From Verrucomicrobiaceae bacterium (GTDB lineage: Bacteria > Verrucomicrobiota > Verrucomicrobiia > Verrucomicrobiales > Verrucomicrobiaceae), in contig JAIXOU010000097.1 of assembly GCA_027486585.1 (NCBI GenBank), forward strand, positions 1 to 64,000: a stretch of DNA of 64,000 nucleotides, in the 5' to 3' direction. The stretch's first letter is position 1; each line of letters opens with the position of its first letter. Position numbers and translations under genes: made by a program. This document shows, in pieces, positions 42,704 through 52,900 of the stretch. The notes below the pieces were generated by a model, which saw only the letters and a list, made by a program, of their open reading frames with translations, was not told where the DNA came from and ran no database searches.

Positions 42704-42859
42704 TTAAGGCTGCTTCTCCAACTTTGCAGCCGCCTTGGCCTTCACCGCCTGCTTTAGCTCTGGAGAAGTAAGCGCCATAAACATCCACCCGACCAGGATG
42801 AATAAAAGGAGCAGCAAAATGACCAGAATGTAGGGTCCAGAGCGTTTTGGCAGAATCAT
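42704..42859 (-). CDS. 51-aa putative single-span membrane protein (absent from ORF track)
   Basis: MILPKRSGPYILVILLLLLFILVGWMFMALTSPELKQAVKAKAAAKLEKQP; N-terminus resembles MTLSKRSGLYLLLLLVLALLLAWML of 57315-57917. Confidence 0.6.
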   Translation of the reverse strand: MILPKRSGPYILVILLLLLFILVGWMFMALTSPELKQAVKAKAAAKLEKQP

Positions 42860-42953
42860 AAGAGGGTGTTTGACTATTAACAGCGGCGACCAAATTAGCT
42901 GAAAATGTGCGTGTAGCCAATCAGCAGCGTAGATATGTTGTCACCTCTGCCAG

Positions 42954-44747
42954 ATGAAGTCTCCGAAGATAGCATTTAAACTCCTGCAAGTCGTTGCACT
43001 AACGGCGGGTGTTTTGTGGCCAAGCCTTTCGACCCAAGCAAGTGCCGCAAGCATCCAGCTCATTTTCAATCACTATGCTGGAGCTAATCCGGTTATTTAT
43101 GATTCCTTAAGATACCAGAACAAAGCTGGAGAAGAATGGTCTGTTACGCGATTAAGTTACCTTGTCAGTGGCCTTTCCCTTCAGCGTGAAGATGGCACAT
43201 GGATTAGCGGTTCAGATTCCGTGGCTTGGATGAATGCGACCACCAGAAGGCAAACTCTAAGTCAGTCGGGAGTCCCAGCAGGTAAATATCAGGCACTACG
43301 TTTCCACGTTGGCATCGACCCCAAAGATAATGCTAGCGACCCGTCCACACGTGCAGCCGATCATCCGCTGAATCCCAATTTATGCGGCCTGCACTGGAGC
43401 TGGCAGGGCGGGTACATTTTCATGGCACTCGAAGGTTTATATCGCACCCAAAATGGCCAACCGGAAGGTTACGCCCTTCATTTGGCTCGTGATCCCTACC
43501 GCACAGAAATCACGCTCAGACTGGAACTAGACCTTCAGAATGAAACGACGATCCCTTTGGTTTTCGATGTTTCAGCCTTGGTTGATGGAGTGAAGAACAT
43601 CTCCTTTACAAAAGACGGTGCCACCACTCACTCGAAAGACGGCGATCCTTTAGCCATCGCTTTGAAGGAAAATCTTCCTCGAGCTTTTAGCAGCGTCAAA
43701 AATCAGGATCAAGCTCCTGACCAGGCTTCTGAACAACCAAAACTAAAGCCGCTGTACTTGCCCAAAAAGTTCACCCCTTTCAAATTCACCATGGGAGCGC
43801 AGTTTCCCATGCCTGCCCTTCCAAATGACAACCCGCTCATCGAAGAGCGCGTGCAATTAGGAACTCTGCTCTTTCACGAAACAGCACTCTCCCGAGATAA
43901 CACGATTTCATGTGCCTCATGCCATGATCAATCCGCAGCTCTGACTGACCCGCGGCGTTTCAGCATCGGTGTTGCTGGCGGCATCGGAAACAGGAATGCC
44001 ATGCCTTTGTTTAACCTAGCATGGAAGCAAGCCTTCTTCTGGGATGGCCGTGCGCCGAGCCTGCGTGCTCAGGCGCTCATGCCGATCACAGATCATCTGG
44101 AGATGGATGAATCTTTAGATCAGGTGGCCAAAAAACTATCTGCGATCGAAACGTATGCTGACGCTTTCGAGCGTGCGTTTGGTTCCCCTGAAATCACCGC
44201 CGAAAAGATCGGTCTAGCCGTCGAAAACTTTCTTCTCACGATTACCTCTCACGATTCTAAATTTGACCGTGCCACTCGTGGCGAAGAAACGCTTAGTGAC
44301 GAGGAAAAGCGCGGCTTTGAACTCTTCATGACTGAGCGTGAACCACGCATGGGCAGCATGGGCGGTGACTGCTTTCACTGCCATGGTGGTGCGCTCTTTA
44401 CAGATCATCAGTTCCGTAACAACGGCCTAGCTATCTCGACCGAAGATCTAGGACGATACAAAGTGACCAAAGCGAGCATTGACCGAGGTGCTTTCTCCAC
44501 CCCCAGCTTGCGTAACATTGCAATCACGGCACCCTACATGCACGATGGTCGCTTCGGCAGCCTTGAAGAAGTACTGGATCACTACAGCGAAGGCGTTCAA
44601 CGCACGGAAACGCTGGACCCCAATTTAGCCAAGCATCCAAACGGAGGTCTGCACCTAACCAAGGACGAAAAAAAGGACCTTATTTCATTCTTAAAGACTC
44701 TGACAGATACACGATTTACATCGACATCCGCGTCCACAAAGAAGTAG
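42954..44747 (+). CDS. MbnP-like domain fused to di-heme cytochrome c peroxidase (MbnH-like)
   Basis: N-terminal FNHYAG...GLHWSWQGGYIFMALEG (MbnP-like); C-terminal heme motifs CASCH and CFHCH with LSRDNTISCASCHDQ, FFWDGRAPSLRAQALMPI. Confidence 0.88.
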   Translation: MKSPKIAFKLLQVVALTAGVLWPSLSTQASAASIQLIFNHYAGANPVIYDSLRYQNKAGEEWSVTRLSYLVSGLSLQREDGTWISGSDSVAWMNATTRRQTLSQSGVPAGKYQALRFHVGIDPKDNASDPSTRAADHPLNPNLCGLHWSWQGGYIFMALEGLYRTQNGQPEGYALHLARDPYRTEITLRLELDLQNETTIPLVFDVSALVDGVKNISFTKDGATTHSKDGDPLAIALKENLPRAFSSVKNQDQAPDQASEQPKLKPLYLPKKFTPFKFTMGAQFPMPALPNDNPLIEERVQLGTLLFHETALSRDNTISCASCHDQSAALTDPRRFSIGVAGGIGNRNAMPLFNLAWKQAFFWDGRAPSLRAQALMPITDHLEMDESLDQVAKKLSAIETYADAFERAFGSPEITAEKIGLAVENFLLTITSHDSKFDRATRGEETLSDEEKRGFELFMTEREPRMGSMGGDCFHCHGGALFTDHQFRNNGLAISTEDLGRYKVTKASIDRGAFSTPSLRNIAITAPYMHDGRFGSLEEVLDHYSEGVQRTETLDPNLAKHPNGGLHLTKDEKKDLISFLKTLTDTRFTSTSASTKK

Positions 44748-44774
44748 TCTAAGACGACCCACCGCCACCCTATC

Positions 44775-47339
44775 ATGCAGCTCGGCACCTTAACTCTACT
44801 TGGACTTTGTTTACTAGGGCTCAATATCCCAAAGGTAGAAGCTGCTTTTCCAACACTGCATTTACAGCCTGTGATTCTGGATCAGATCCACTCTCCCACG
44901 GCTATTGTGTCAGCCAGAGATGCCAGCGATCGACTTTTCATCTGTGATCAGCCCGGCAGAATCTTCATCGTGAAAGACGGCATGCTGTTGCCGACTCCCT
45001 TTTTAGATATCTCAAACACGGCTACAAATGTGGCTCATCGAAAGGTGCTGGGACTGACTTCAAGTTATGATGAGCGTGGTCTTTTGGGCCTTGCCTTTCA
45101 CAGTGGTTTCTCAAATCCAGCTTCGCCGGGTTATCGGAAGTTTTATGTCAACTACAACAAAACCTATCAGGCAGGCATAGATCCACCACCTCCTATCGCA
45201 GACCACATACCTAACTGCACCACGGTCATTGCAGAGTTTCAAACATCACTTACAAATTCGAATATCGCAGATCCTCTCTCTGAGCGCAAACTCCTACTCT
45301 ACACTCAACCTCAATCCAATCATAACGGTGGCGGCCTGGTGTGCGCAACGGATGGGACTCTCTACATCGCGAGTGGCGACGGCGGAAGCAGCAATGATAA
45401 CAACGTGGGCCACACAGGTGGCAGCGCAGCACGACCCACTGGTGGACTGGGCAATAGCCAAGATAAAACCCGCTTGCTCGGCAAGATACTGCGCATCTCA
45501 CCACTGGACCCAGATGGTGCAGGTCCACTCACGTATGGAATTCCTGGATCGAATCCATTCGTTGGAAGTGGCGGCGGAGTACGTGAGGAAATTTTCGCCT
45601 ATGGCATTCGAAACCCCTGGGGGCTCTGCTTTGATGATCGGGCCGGTGGTACAGGCAGACTTTTCTGCGCGGACGTTGGGCAGTTACGTGTGGAGGAAAT
45701 CAATATCATCACGTCTGGCGGGAACTATGGCTGGCGTTATCTCGAGGGCACTGAGCGTCCATCTTTCTCTACAAGTATGGCTCATCCCGGTGGGACGCTC
45801 ATTGCCCCAATCGCCCAATACGCGCATCCTGGCTCTAATGTAAGTGATCCAGCAAAACCCGGCTTCTTTCTCCCAGAACTAGGTCTCTCTGTAACCGGTG
45901 GCTTTGTCTATCGTGGGTCCGCGTTCCCGGCCATGCAGGGCAAATACATCTTTGCTGATTATGGTGCCACAAGTGGCGCGGCCAGCGGACGCTTCATGGG
46001 GTTGGAAGAAAGCTCGCCCGGCGTCTTTACGCTCACCAACACTCTGCCCCTCATTGGGCCTAATCCGACATCACTGCGCGTCCTTTGCCTCGGTGAAGAT
46101 GATAGCGGCGAAATTTATGTCGGAGGTAAAGTCACCGCCGGCGTCTTAGCCCTGCAAACGGGTCTACCAAATGGTGCGCTCTATAAGATTGTACCTGCAC
46201 CGGCGGTGGTGAATACAACCCAGCTTGAGCCCGTGAAAGATAACTCCATCTTTTCTGAACTTGGGCCTTTGGGAGAAGAACTGAGCAATGGCACAGGCAA
46301 TCTCTTCGCGGGCCGTACGGGCGCAGGGGAGAACAGGCGATCGCTCTTGAAGTTTGACGTTTCCAGTATTCCTGCAGGCTCTGCTGTAATCTCGGCAACA
46401 TTACAAATGAACGTCAATGCCACAGATGCAGCCAATCTAGGCGCGAGCAGTTTTGATCTTTTCAAGCTGCGACAGGATTGGGGAGAAGCCGCCTCCTTCA
46501 GCGCAACCGGACCCGCTTTTGCCCTGAACAATGACGCCACCTGGGACAATCGCTTTTACTCCGCTACGTCTCCCGTCGAATGGACTTTTGACATCGACCA
46601 ACCCTACTGGACCTCCACCTCCGCGACCGCCAGTCTGAATGCGCCGGGTAGCTACACCTGGACGAACTCCCTTTTTACAGATGTGCGTTCTTGGTTAGCC
46701 AATCCAGCTTTGAATCAGGGCTGGATACTCATCGGCAATGAGGCAACTAATGGAACAGCTAAGCAATTGCATAGCCGAGAAAGCGCAGCATCTATGCGAC
46801 CTAAACTCACCGTGACACATGTGTCACCTTCATCCTACGCACGTTGGATTGCCAATTATTTTCCGTCTTTGCCCGAAGGCGGCTTCCTCAGTCCAGATGG
46901 GGAGAATGATGTGAGCATCGACTATGATCGCAATGGCACGACAGACCTGTTTATCCCGACAGACAAAGATGGTTTCAATCATCTGATCGAGTACGCATAC
47001 GGCTTCAGCCCACTAAGCACCAACCCCGCTGGCAGTGATCAGTTTACGGTGGCTCTGTCGCCAGGAGTAAGTGGAAGCTCAAATTTAGCGGTCACTTTTC
47101 GCCGTGACAGCTCGGCTACAGATTTGATCTATCAATTGCAGATCAGTTCAGATTTAGTGCAATGGACCACGATGGCACAAAGCACGGCGGGCTCTGCGAC
47201 AGTGGGTGAGAACGGCAGCAGCGTGCAGTCTGATGTCCTGCTCAGCGGAACCGCACGTCTAGTAACAGTAATAAAAACCCTGACAACAGGAGCAAATGAG
47301 AAACAATTCGTCCGCCTGCGGGTGACAAGACTACGCTAG
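44775..47339 (+). CDS. PQQ-dependent sugar-dehydrogenase-like protein with DNRLRE-type domain
   Basis: ERGLLGLAFHSGF, QSNHNGGGLVCATDGTLYIASGDGG, AYGIRNPWGLCFD, GGNYGWRYLEG; downstream LEPVKDNSIFSE..LFAGRTGAGENRRSLLKFDVSSIPAGS. Confidence 0.88.
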   Translation: MQLGTLTLLGLCLLGLNIPKVEAAFPTLHLQPVILDQIHSPTAIVSARDASDRLFICDQPGRIFIVKDGMLLPTPFLDISNTATNVAHRKVLGLTSSYDERGLLGLAFHSGFSNPASPGYRKFYVNYNKTYQAGIDPPPPIADHIPNCTTVIAEFQTSLTNSNIADPLSERKLLLYTQPQSNHNGGGLVCATDGTLYIASGDGGSSNDNNVGHTGGSAARPTGGLGNSQDKTRLLGKILRISPLDPDGAGPLTYGIPGSNPFVGSGGGVREEIFAYGIRNPWGLCFDDRAGGTGRLFCADVGQLRVEEINIITSGGNYGWRYLEGTERPSFSTSMAHPGGTLIAPIAQYAHPGSNVSDPAKPGFFLPELGLSVTGGFVYRGSAFPAMQGKYIFADYGATSGAASGRFMGLEESSPGVFTLTNTLPLIGPNPTSLRVLCLGEDDSGEIYVGGKVTAGVLALQTGLPNGALYKIVPAPAVVNTTQLEPVKDNSIFSELGPLGEELSNGTGNLFAGRTGAGENRRSLLKFDVSSIPAGSAVISATLQMNVNATDAANLGASSFDLFKLRQDWGEAASFSATGPAFALNNDATWDNRFYSATSPVEWTFDIDQPYWTSTSATASLNAPGSYTWTNSLFTDVRSWLANPALNQGWILIGNEATNGTAKQLHSRESAASMRPKLTVTHVSPSSYARWIANYFPSLPEGGFLSPDGENDVSIDYDRNGTTDLFIPTDKDGFNHLIEYAYGFSPLSTNPAGSDQFTVALSPGVSGSSNLAVTFRRDSSATDLIYQLQISSDLVQWTTMAQSTAGSATVGENGSSVQSDVLLSGTARLVTVIKTLTTGANEKQFVRLRVTRLR

Positions 47340-47351
47340 TTAAAGGCACCA

Positions 47352-48116
47352 CTAATAGGGAGTCACCATCAATGCCACGGCGAAGAAACCAGTTGTGCCT
47401 GTAGCATCCACAAAGACGGTGCGCGTTCCGCTATTTCCTGCGATTTGAGAGATTGGGTTAGTCCCCACTGCTGATGTAAAGAATTGCGCGAATGTGGGAG
47501 CGTCCGTAAGTGTCTGCTGATATTGCACGCGATAAGTAAAGCTACTATTTAACGTCCGAAACTGTAAGCGCAGACGAATCGTGGTGGCTGTCGTGGACTG
47601 CACACTCACCGTGGAGATGCTGGTATAAAGTGCTGGCACCTCGACGGAGATGACACCGGTGCTGCTGTTGAAAGATGTCGCGTAGCAGGCGAGATCGCTT
47701 GTCGCTGCTTGGTCAGGTTTGACTTTACCTGCAATGTCGAACTGGGAAAAATGATTGGGGCATTCCATGAAGCCGCTGCTACCTCCCGAATAGGGGCCGA
47801 CCACGGTTCCTTCATGCGTGCATCTCGTATCTACGGCGTGAAAAACATCGCCAGGCGCTCTTGTGAGAGTGAAGGGATAATAAGTACCGACAGTCCCATT
47901 GTTAAACTTAAACTGCACAGAACCATAGTCACTTTGAAGGGCTGGGTAGTCGCTGAGCTTGATTTTGATAACCCCTGCATTTCCACCTGTGCCAATGGAG
48001 GCTAGGACACGTCCAGTCCAGAGCTTACCACCGATGATAGAGGCAGCGGTGCAAAGGGAAAACTGCTTGATGACTCTTCTACGAGTCAGTTCCGCGATTG
48101 GTTGAGTTGTACTCAT
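47352..48116 (-). CDS. Exported Rieske [2Fe-2S] domain protein
   Basis: RRRVIKQFSLCTAASIIGG leader; Rieske ligands CTH (TRCTHEGT) and CPNH (MECPNHFSQFD). Confidence 0.82.
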   Translation of the reverse strand: MSTTQPIAELTRRRVIKQFSLCTAASIIGGKLWTGRVLASIGTGGNAGVIKIKLSDYPALQSDYGSVQFKFNNGTVGTYYPFTLTRAPGDVFHAVDTRCTHEGTVVGPYSGGSSGFMECPNHFSQFDIAGKVKPDQAATSDLACYATSFNSSTGVISVEVPALYTSISTVSVQSTTATTIRLRLQFRTLNSSFTYRVQYQQTLTDAPTFAQFFTSAVGTNPISQIAGNSGTRTVFVDATGTTGFFAVALMVTPY

Positions 48117-48145
48117 GGTGTCAGACTCTCACAAAGCAGTCTGCT

Positions 48146-49945
48146 TTAAACAGTAAAATCAATGAAATCCAAATTTTTGGACACCAAAGTCGCGGCGCTA
48201 AAATCGGGCTGGAAACGGAAGATGTTTGGGAACACCGTGGAAAGTTGGTCATCTGAGAGACCAAACCATTTGGCGATCATGGCAGCTTTTTGATCTACCG
48301 CCGTGGTGGGAATCCAGAGCCCGCGATTGGAAGTCGTGGCATCAATCCCGCCGCCGACCGTGAGATCGGGAAAGGTTCCCAAGATTTGACCACCCTTCAC
48401 CGCACCGCCGCAAACAAAGCTGTTACCACCCCAAGCATGATCAGACCCCCCAGTGGCATCATTTTTGTTCGGTGTGAAAGTACGATTGAAATCAGAAGCA
48501 GAAAAAAGCATGACTTTATCCCACATACCGATGGCCTTCATGCAGTCAGAGAAGGCTTTCACACTACGACTCAGGTTATTGATCAGGTTATATTGCCCTG
48601 CATTGACGTTGGCGTTGGGGATCTGGGATGTGTGTGTGTCCCAGCCTCCGACTTGCACAAAGAAAATCTGACGTGAGTTGCTCAGCAAACTGCGGCCCTG
48701 AATAAGCCTAGCGACGACTTTCAACTGATTCGATAAGTCTGTCTGACCAAAACCCGCAGGGAACCAATTGCTAAAATGCGTGTCAATCACGGCATTGTTA
48801 GGAGACGCTGTTTGAGCCAGCGCATTTCCGACGAGACCTTCTGTGTTGCGCGCAGTTTTTGGTACGTTCACATAGTTTTCATCAAAGAGGCTATCATGGC
48901 TAGCTGCGAGCACCTGCTCCAAGGCACGAAGACGCCAGCCGGCACTGGTATTTTGATAGTTTGTGCCTGTCAGTGGATCCACGCTGCCTGTTAGAGAGCC
49001 GATGCCCGCCAATGGGTTGTATTTCGTCGCGCCCAAGGCAGCAGGATTCGTGTAATCGGGATTCCGAGCTACATCACGTAAAGCAGCACCATAGTTTGTA
49101 GAGGGACTGCCACCAGAGAACCCAGAAAGCGGCGTAACGGCACCCGAGGAGTTCATGAAATAGGGCTGCTCTGAAAGACCCACCTGAAAACTATTGGCGC
49201 CAGCAATAGAAACACTGACACCTAATTCACCGGAATTCATTCCTGCAACGATGTCTGCGACGCGCCCGCCCCAGCCATTTCGGAAGGGTTTATCAGGAAT
49301 GGATGACTGCCACTGCACCTGCTGATCGCTATGTGAGAATAGCTGAGGCGGCTTGGAGGTCGTGCTGAGATTAAAGTTAGCACGAGTGACCCCTGGACGA
49401 GTCAGGGTACCAATGTTCGTAAAGAATGAGAGGTCGCCACTGTCGAAGAGTGTCTTCAGCGGATACGCGCCGGGATGAACAGCTAGGTCGTTTTTAGTGT
49501 AGCTGTTCCCCAGCGTGGATCGGCTTGCTGGATCATAGGCCGTACTGCCTGCGGTACCATTGATCGGCGTGATGCGGGATGTCACAGCATCCGTGACGAT
49601 GGCTGTGCCATTGAAGTAACCATTGTTCACTGGAGGTGTGAAGTCATATTGCGCATTCGGGATGGCTAAAACTCCGCGACCTGTTTCATAATTAGTGCGA
49701 GCAGCCGATCCAGCTGTGCCTCCTGGCATAAGGAGATTGTTGGAATCATTACCACCATTGAGGAATAGGCAGATCAATGCTTTATAGTCACCCGCCCCCT
49801 GAGCAGCAGCTGAGCCGACCAGCTTGAGTTGAGCCAGCGTATTGACCATGCTTGTGATTCCAAGGCCTGCACAAGTTGTCTGGAGTAAGAAGTCACGGCG
49901 GTTTGGTTTGCTACGGTCTTCTGATTTACGGATAAAGATATTCAT
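48146..49945 (-). CDS. DUF1501 domain protein (Tat-exported)
   Basis: SKPNRRDFLLQTTCAGLGITS; CLFLNGGNDSNNLLMP; SDHAWGGNSFVCGGAVKGGQILGTFPDL. Confidence 0.93.
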   Translation of the reverse strand: MNIFIRKSEDRSKPNRRDFLLQTTCAGLGITSMVNTLAQLKLVGSAAAQGAGDYKALICLFLNGGNDSNNLLMPGGTAGSAARTNYETGRGVLAIPNAQYDFTPPVNNGYFNGTAIVTDAVTSRITPINGTAGSTAYDPASRSTLGNSYTKNDLAVHPGAYPLKTLFDSGDLSFFTNIGTLTRPGVTRANFNLSTTSKPPQLFSHSDQQVQWQSSIPDKPFRNGWGGRVADIVAGMNSGELGVSVSIAGANSFQVGLSEQPYFMNSSGAVTPLSGFSGGSPSTNYGAALRDVARNPDYTNPAALGATKYNPLAGIGSLTGSVDPLTGTNYQNTSAGWRLRALEQVLAASHDSLFDENYVNVPKTARNTEGLVGNALAQTASPNNAVIDTHFSNWFPAGFGQTDLSNQLKVVARLIQGRSLLSNSRQIFFVQVGGWDTHTSQIPNANVNAGQYNLINNLSRSVKAFSDCMKAIGMWDKVMLFSASDFNRTFTPNKNDATGGSDHAWGGNSFVCGGAVKGGQILGTFPDLTVGGGIDATTSNRGLWIPTTAVDQKAAMIAKWFGLSDDQLSTVFPNIFRFQPDFSAATLVSKNLDFIDFTV

Positions 49946-49987
49946 AACTTAGATGATGCGAAATTTTGATCTTCGAGTTTAGATTTC

Positions 49988-52900
49988 TCAATGAGTTACT
50001 AGTCCTGGTGCCCCAACTGTCATGAGATAGCCTGCCCATCGGCAGCGATCACGCACATCATTGGCGAAGGTGTCTGTTGGCGGAGATTTCGGATTAAAGG
50101 TAACCTCTGGCGTGTAACGCGTCGTTGCAGTCAAGCTATTGCCCCCACTGTGAACATAGATAGCTTCCATGATTGCCTGTCTAGCATTGATCGAAGGAAG
50201 CGGAACGGGCGCAGGTTGGTTTGGCTCGATCAAAATGGGGTTGCGGGCCTTCATGCTGCCTCCGCTAAACCACAGATCCATTTTGTCGATCATCACCTTG
50301 GTGGCCGCCCAATGGGCATTTTGCACTCGCGTATTATCAGTGGCTGATGGAGTCGTCGGGAAAGGATTTGGAATGACGCCACCATAAGCAGCACGCAGGT
50401 TTGAATAGAACGTATCGCGATAAAGCTGAATGCTTTCACTGTAGTCGATGACGATGTTATCCTTCTGATTGCTGGTACCTTGATCATTGACGAAGTAGCC
50501 ATTCGTTTTGCCAATCTGTGGCGGTGGCACATAGAATGCGGGCGGGTAGAGCGACAGGGTCACACTTGTGCCAGCAGCAGGCTGTGTGTTGAGTCTGATG
50601 ATGACGCTATCCCCAGTCGTGCTGCCCTCATTAATGATGGTGCTACCACCAGTATGAGCGATGTCGATGCTAGGCGTGTCATTGTCCCAGATCTGTGCCG
50701 TATGGGTCGGCACGCTCAGATTGCTGTAGAGTGGATCCGTGCTACTGACGCTGTGTGTGACGATGCCATTATGCGTCACCGTTTCGATCGTGGTATCATT
50801 CACTGCCGTCAAAGTAACCACCTGTGGCACATTCCAAGGATTGGCCCCAGCACTGGTCGTGAAAGTCAGTGAGGGTACACTCGCAGTGATTTGCGCGTCG
50901 GGCGTGATAAAGACGGTCACGTCCGCAGTAGGTTCAGCACTCAGCGTGATTGTGTAACTGTCTGTGACTCCATTTTCTGTTAGCACCGTACTGCCTTCTG
51001 TCGGCTGCACAGACACACTTGGACCGTCATTGTCATAGATGGCGCTGACCAGTGTGTTCACAGGCTTTGCATTAAAGAATGCATCTGCACTAGCGACTGT
51101 GGCGGTCACCTGCCCCCAATGAAGAATGGGTTCCATCAATTTATCATCCGCAGAACGGACAGTCACAGTCTGGGCAACATTGAAGGTGCCAGTGCCTGTA
51201 GCTCCTGGAATAAAGGTCACTACATTGGGGGTGACTGTCAGCTGGCTATCTGGCACAAAGGTGATCGTGACATTGGAGGTCGGCGCCTGACTCAATACCA
51301 CGGTGAAGGTATCTGCATTAGATGTCACTCCGTTTACGGTGGCACCACTTTCTGTCACGCTGGTTGATCCGCTACTTTCAGTAATGCGCACGACATTGTT
51401 GGCCACGGTCAGGTCATTGTCTGTGATAATCCCAGTGACTGACGGAAGACTGCTGAGCGCACTGTATTCAGCGGCACTTGTGGGACTAATGCTATGGGTG
51501 ATCGGAGAAAGATGACGTAGCTCTGAGATGGCATCATTCACTGGCAGCACTGTCACCGTCTGCGCTGTGCTCCAATTAGCAGGCGTGAAATTTAAGGTAA
51601 CAGTCGCAACTGTCGGTGTACCAGATTTGCTAACAAAGAGTTGGCTACCACCGTTAACAATGACGTCCACATTCCCAGTGGGTAACTTTGTGAGAACTAC
51701 TGTGTAACTGTCTGTGGTGGAGCTGCCTTCCGTTACTGCTGTCGTGCCACTGCTTTCGACCACGCTGATTCCTGGGCTATCATTGTCTGTTACTTGCACC
51801 ATCACAGGCGGCGCGGATAGGCCATTGAAATAACTATCCGTGCTGGCGACATTGAAGCTGACTGAACCCATGTGCAGTGCGGCCTCTACATTTGTATCAT
51901 CGACTGCTGTAACGGTGACTGTTTGAGCTATTGTATATGCACCTGTGCCTGTAGTAGCCGAGTTAAAACTCAGGCTGGCAGGAGAAACAGTGACCTGACT
52001 GCTTGGATTCAGTGTCACCGTGACTGTCGTTCCTGTGGCTGGAGCGCGCGGCAATAGAACGGTAAAGGTATCACTCAGATTCGGTGTCCCACCTGTTCCT
52101 ACAGTGCCACCTTCTCTGACTTGAGTGAAGATGTTTGTTTGGGCAATGGTCAATGGCGGATCATTGTCGTCCACCGTAACTAAAACGACAGGTGAAGAGC
52201 TGCGATCATAGACAGGATCAGAACTCACAATCGTGTGCGAAATCGTGGCAGTTCCTCTGGTTTCCGCTGTGCCATCATTAGTGGTAGAGACAGTAACGGT
52301 GACGGCAGTGTTCCAGTTCGTTTCATCAAAAGTAAAGGGCCCCGCAGGCGTAACTTGAACTCCCGTGGAGGAAGAAGTCAGGGAGACCGTGGCCGTCGTT
52401 CCAGCCTTGAGTTTACGGGCGAGGGAAAGAGTGTACGTATCATTGTTTCCGTCTTCATTCACAAGCGTACTACCACCACTTTCCGTAATGACGAGACGTG
52501 CGTCATCATTGTCGATGATGACGGCAGAAAGATTGTTGCCACTGCTGCTACCATTGTAATTCGTGCCAGCACTTTGTGAGTAGGCGGCAAAGCCGACAGT
52601 ATGCAGGCCTTCATTGCTATAGTCGTCTAGGGCTGACACTGTGACTGTTTGATCAACACTCCAAAGGTTAGAAGTGCCACTGGGTTCAAAGGTCAACTGA
52701 GCTGGAGTGAAGCGCAGTCCATTACCGCCGAGAGTCACACTGACTTGGGCATTCGGAACACTACGCAAACGCACCGTTACGGTGTCTGTTAGATCCCCAT
52801 TTTCAGTGACGCGTGTCTCACCACCAGTGTGAGACAAGATAATGCTGTTATCGTCATCCAAAATGCTACCGATCACAGGTTGAATAGGCAGAGTTGTGAT

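Noticed and set aside
42669-42920. N-terminal extension of the RelE-like ORF in the ORF track
   Set aside because: Extension lacks conservation-like character and overlaps the KRSG-TM microprotein in another frame; internal Met 42668 or 42647 is preferred.
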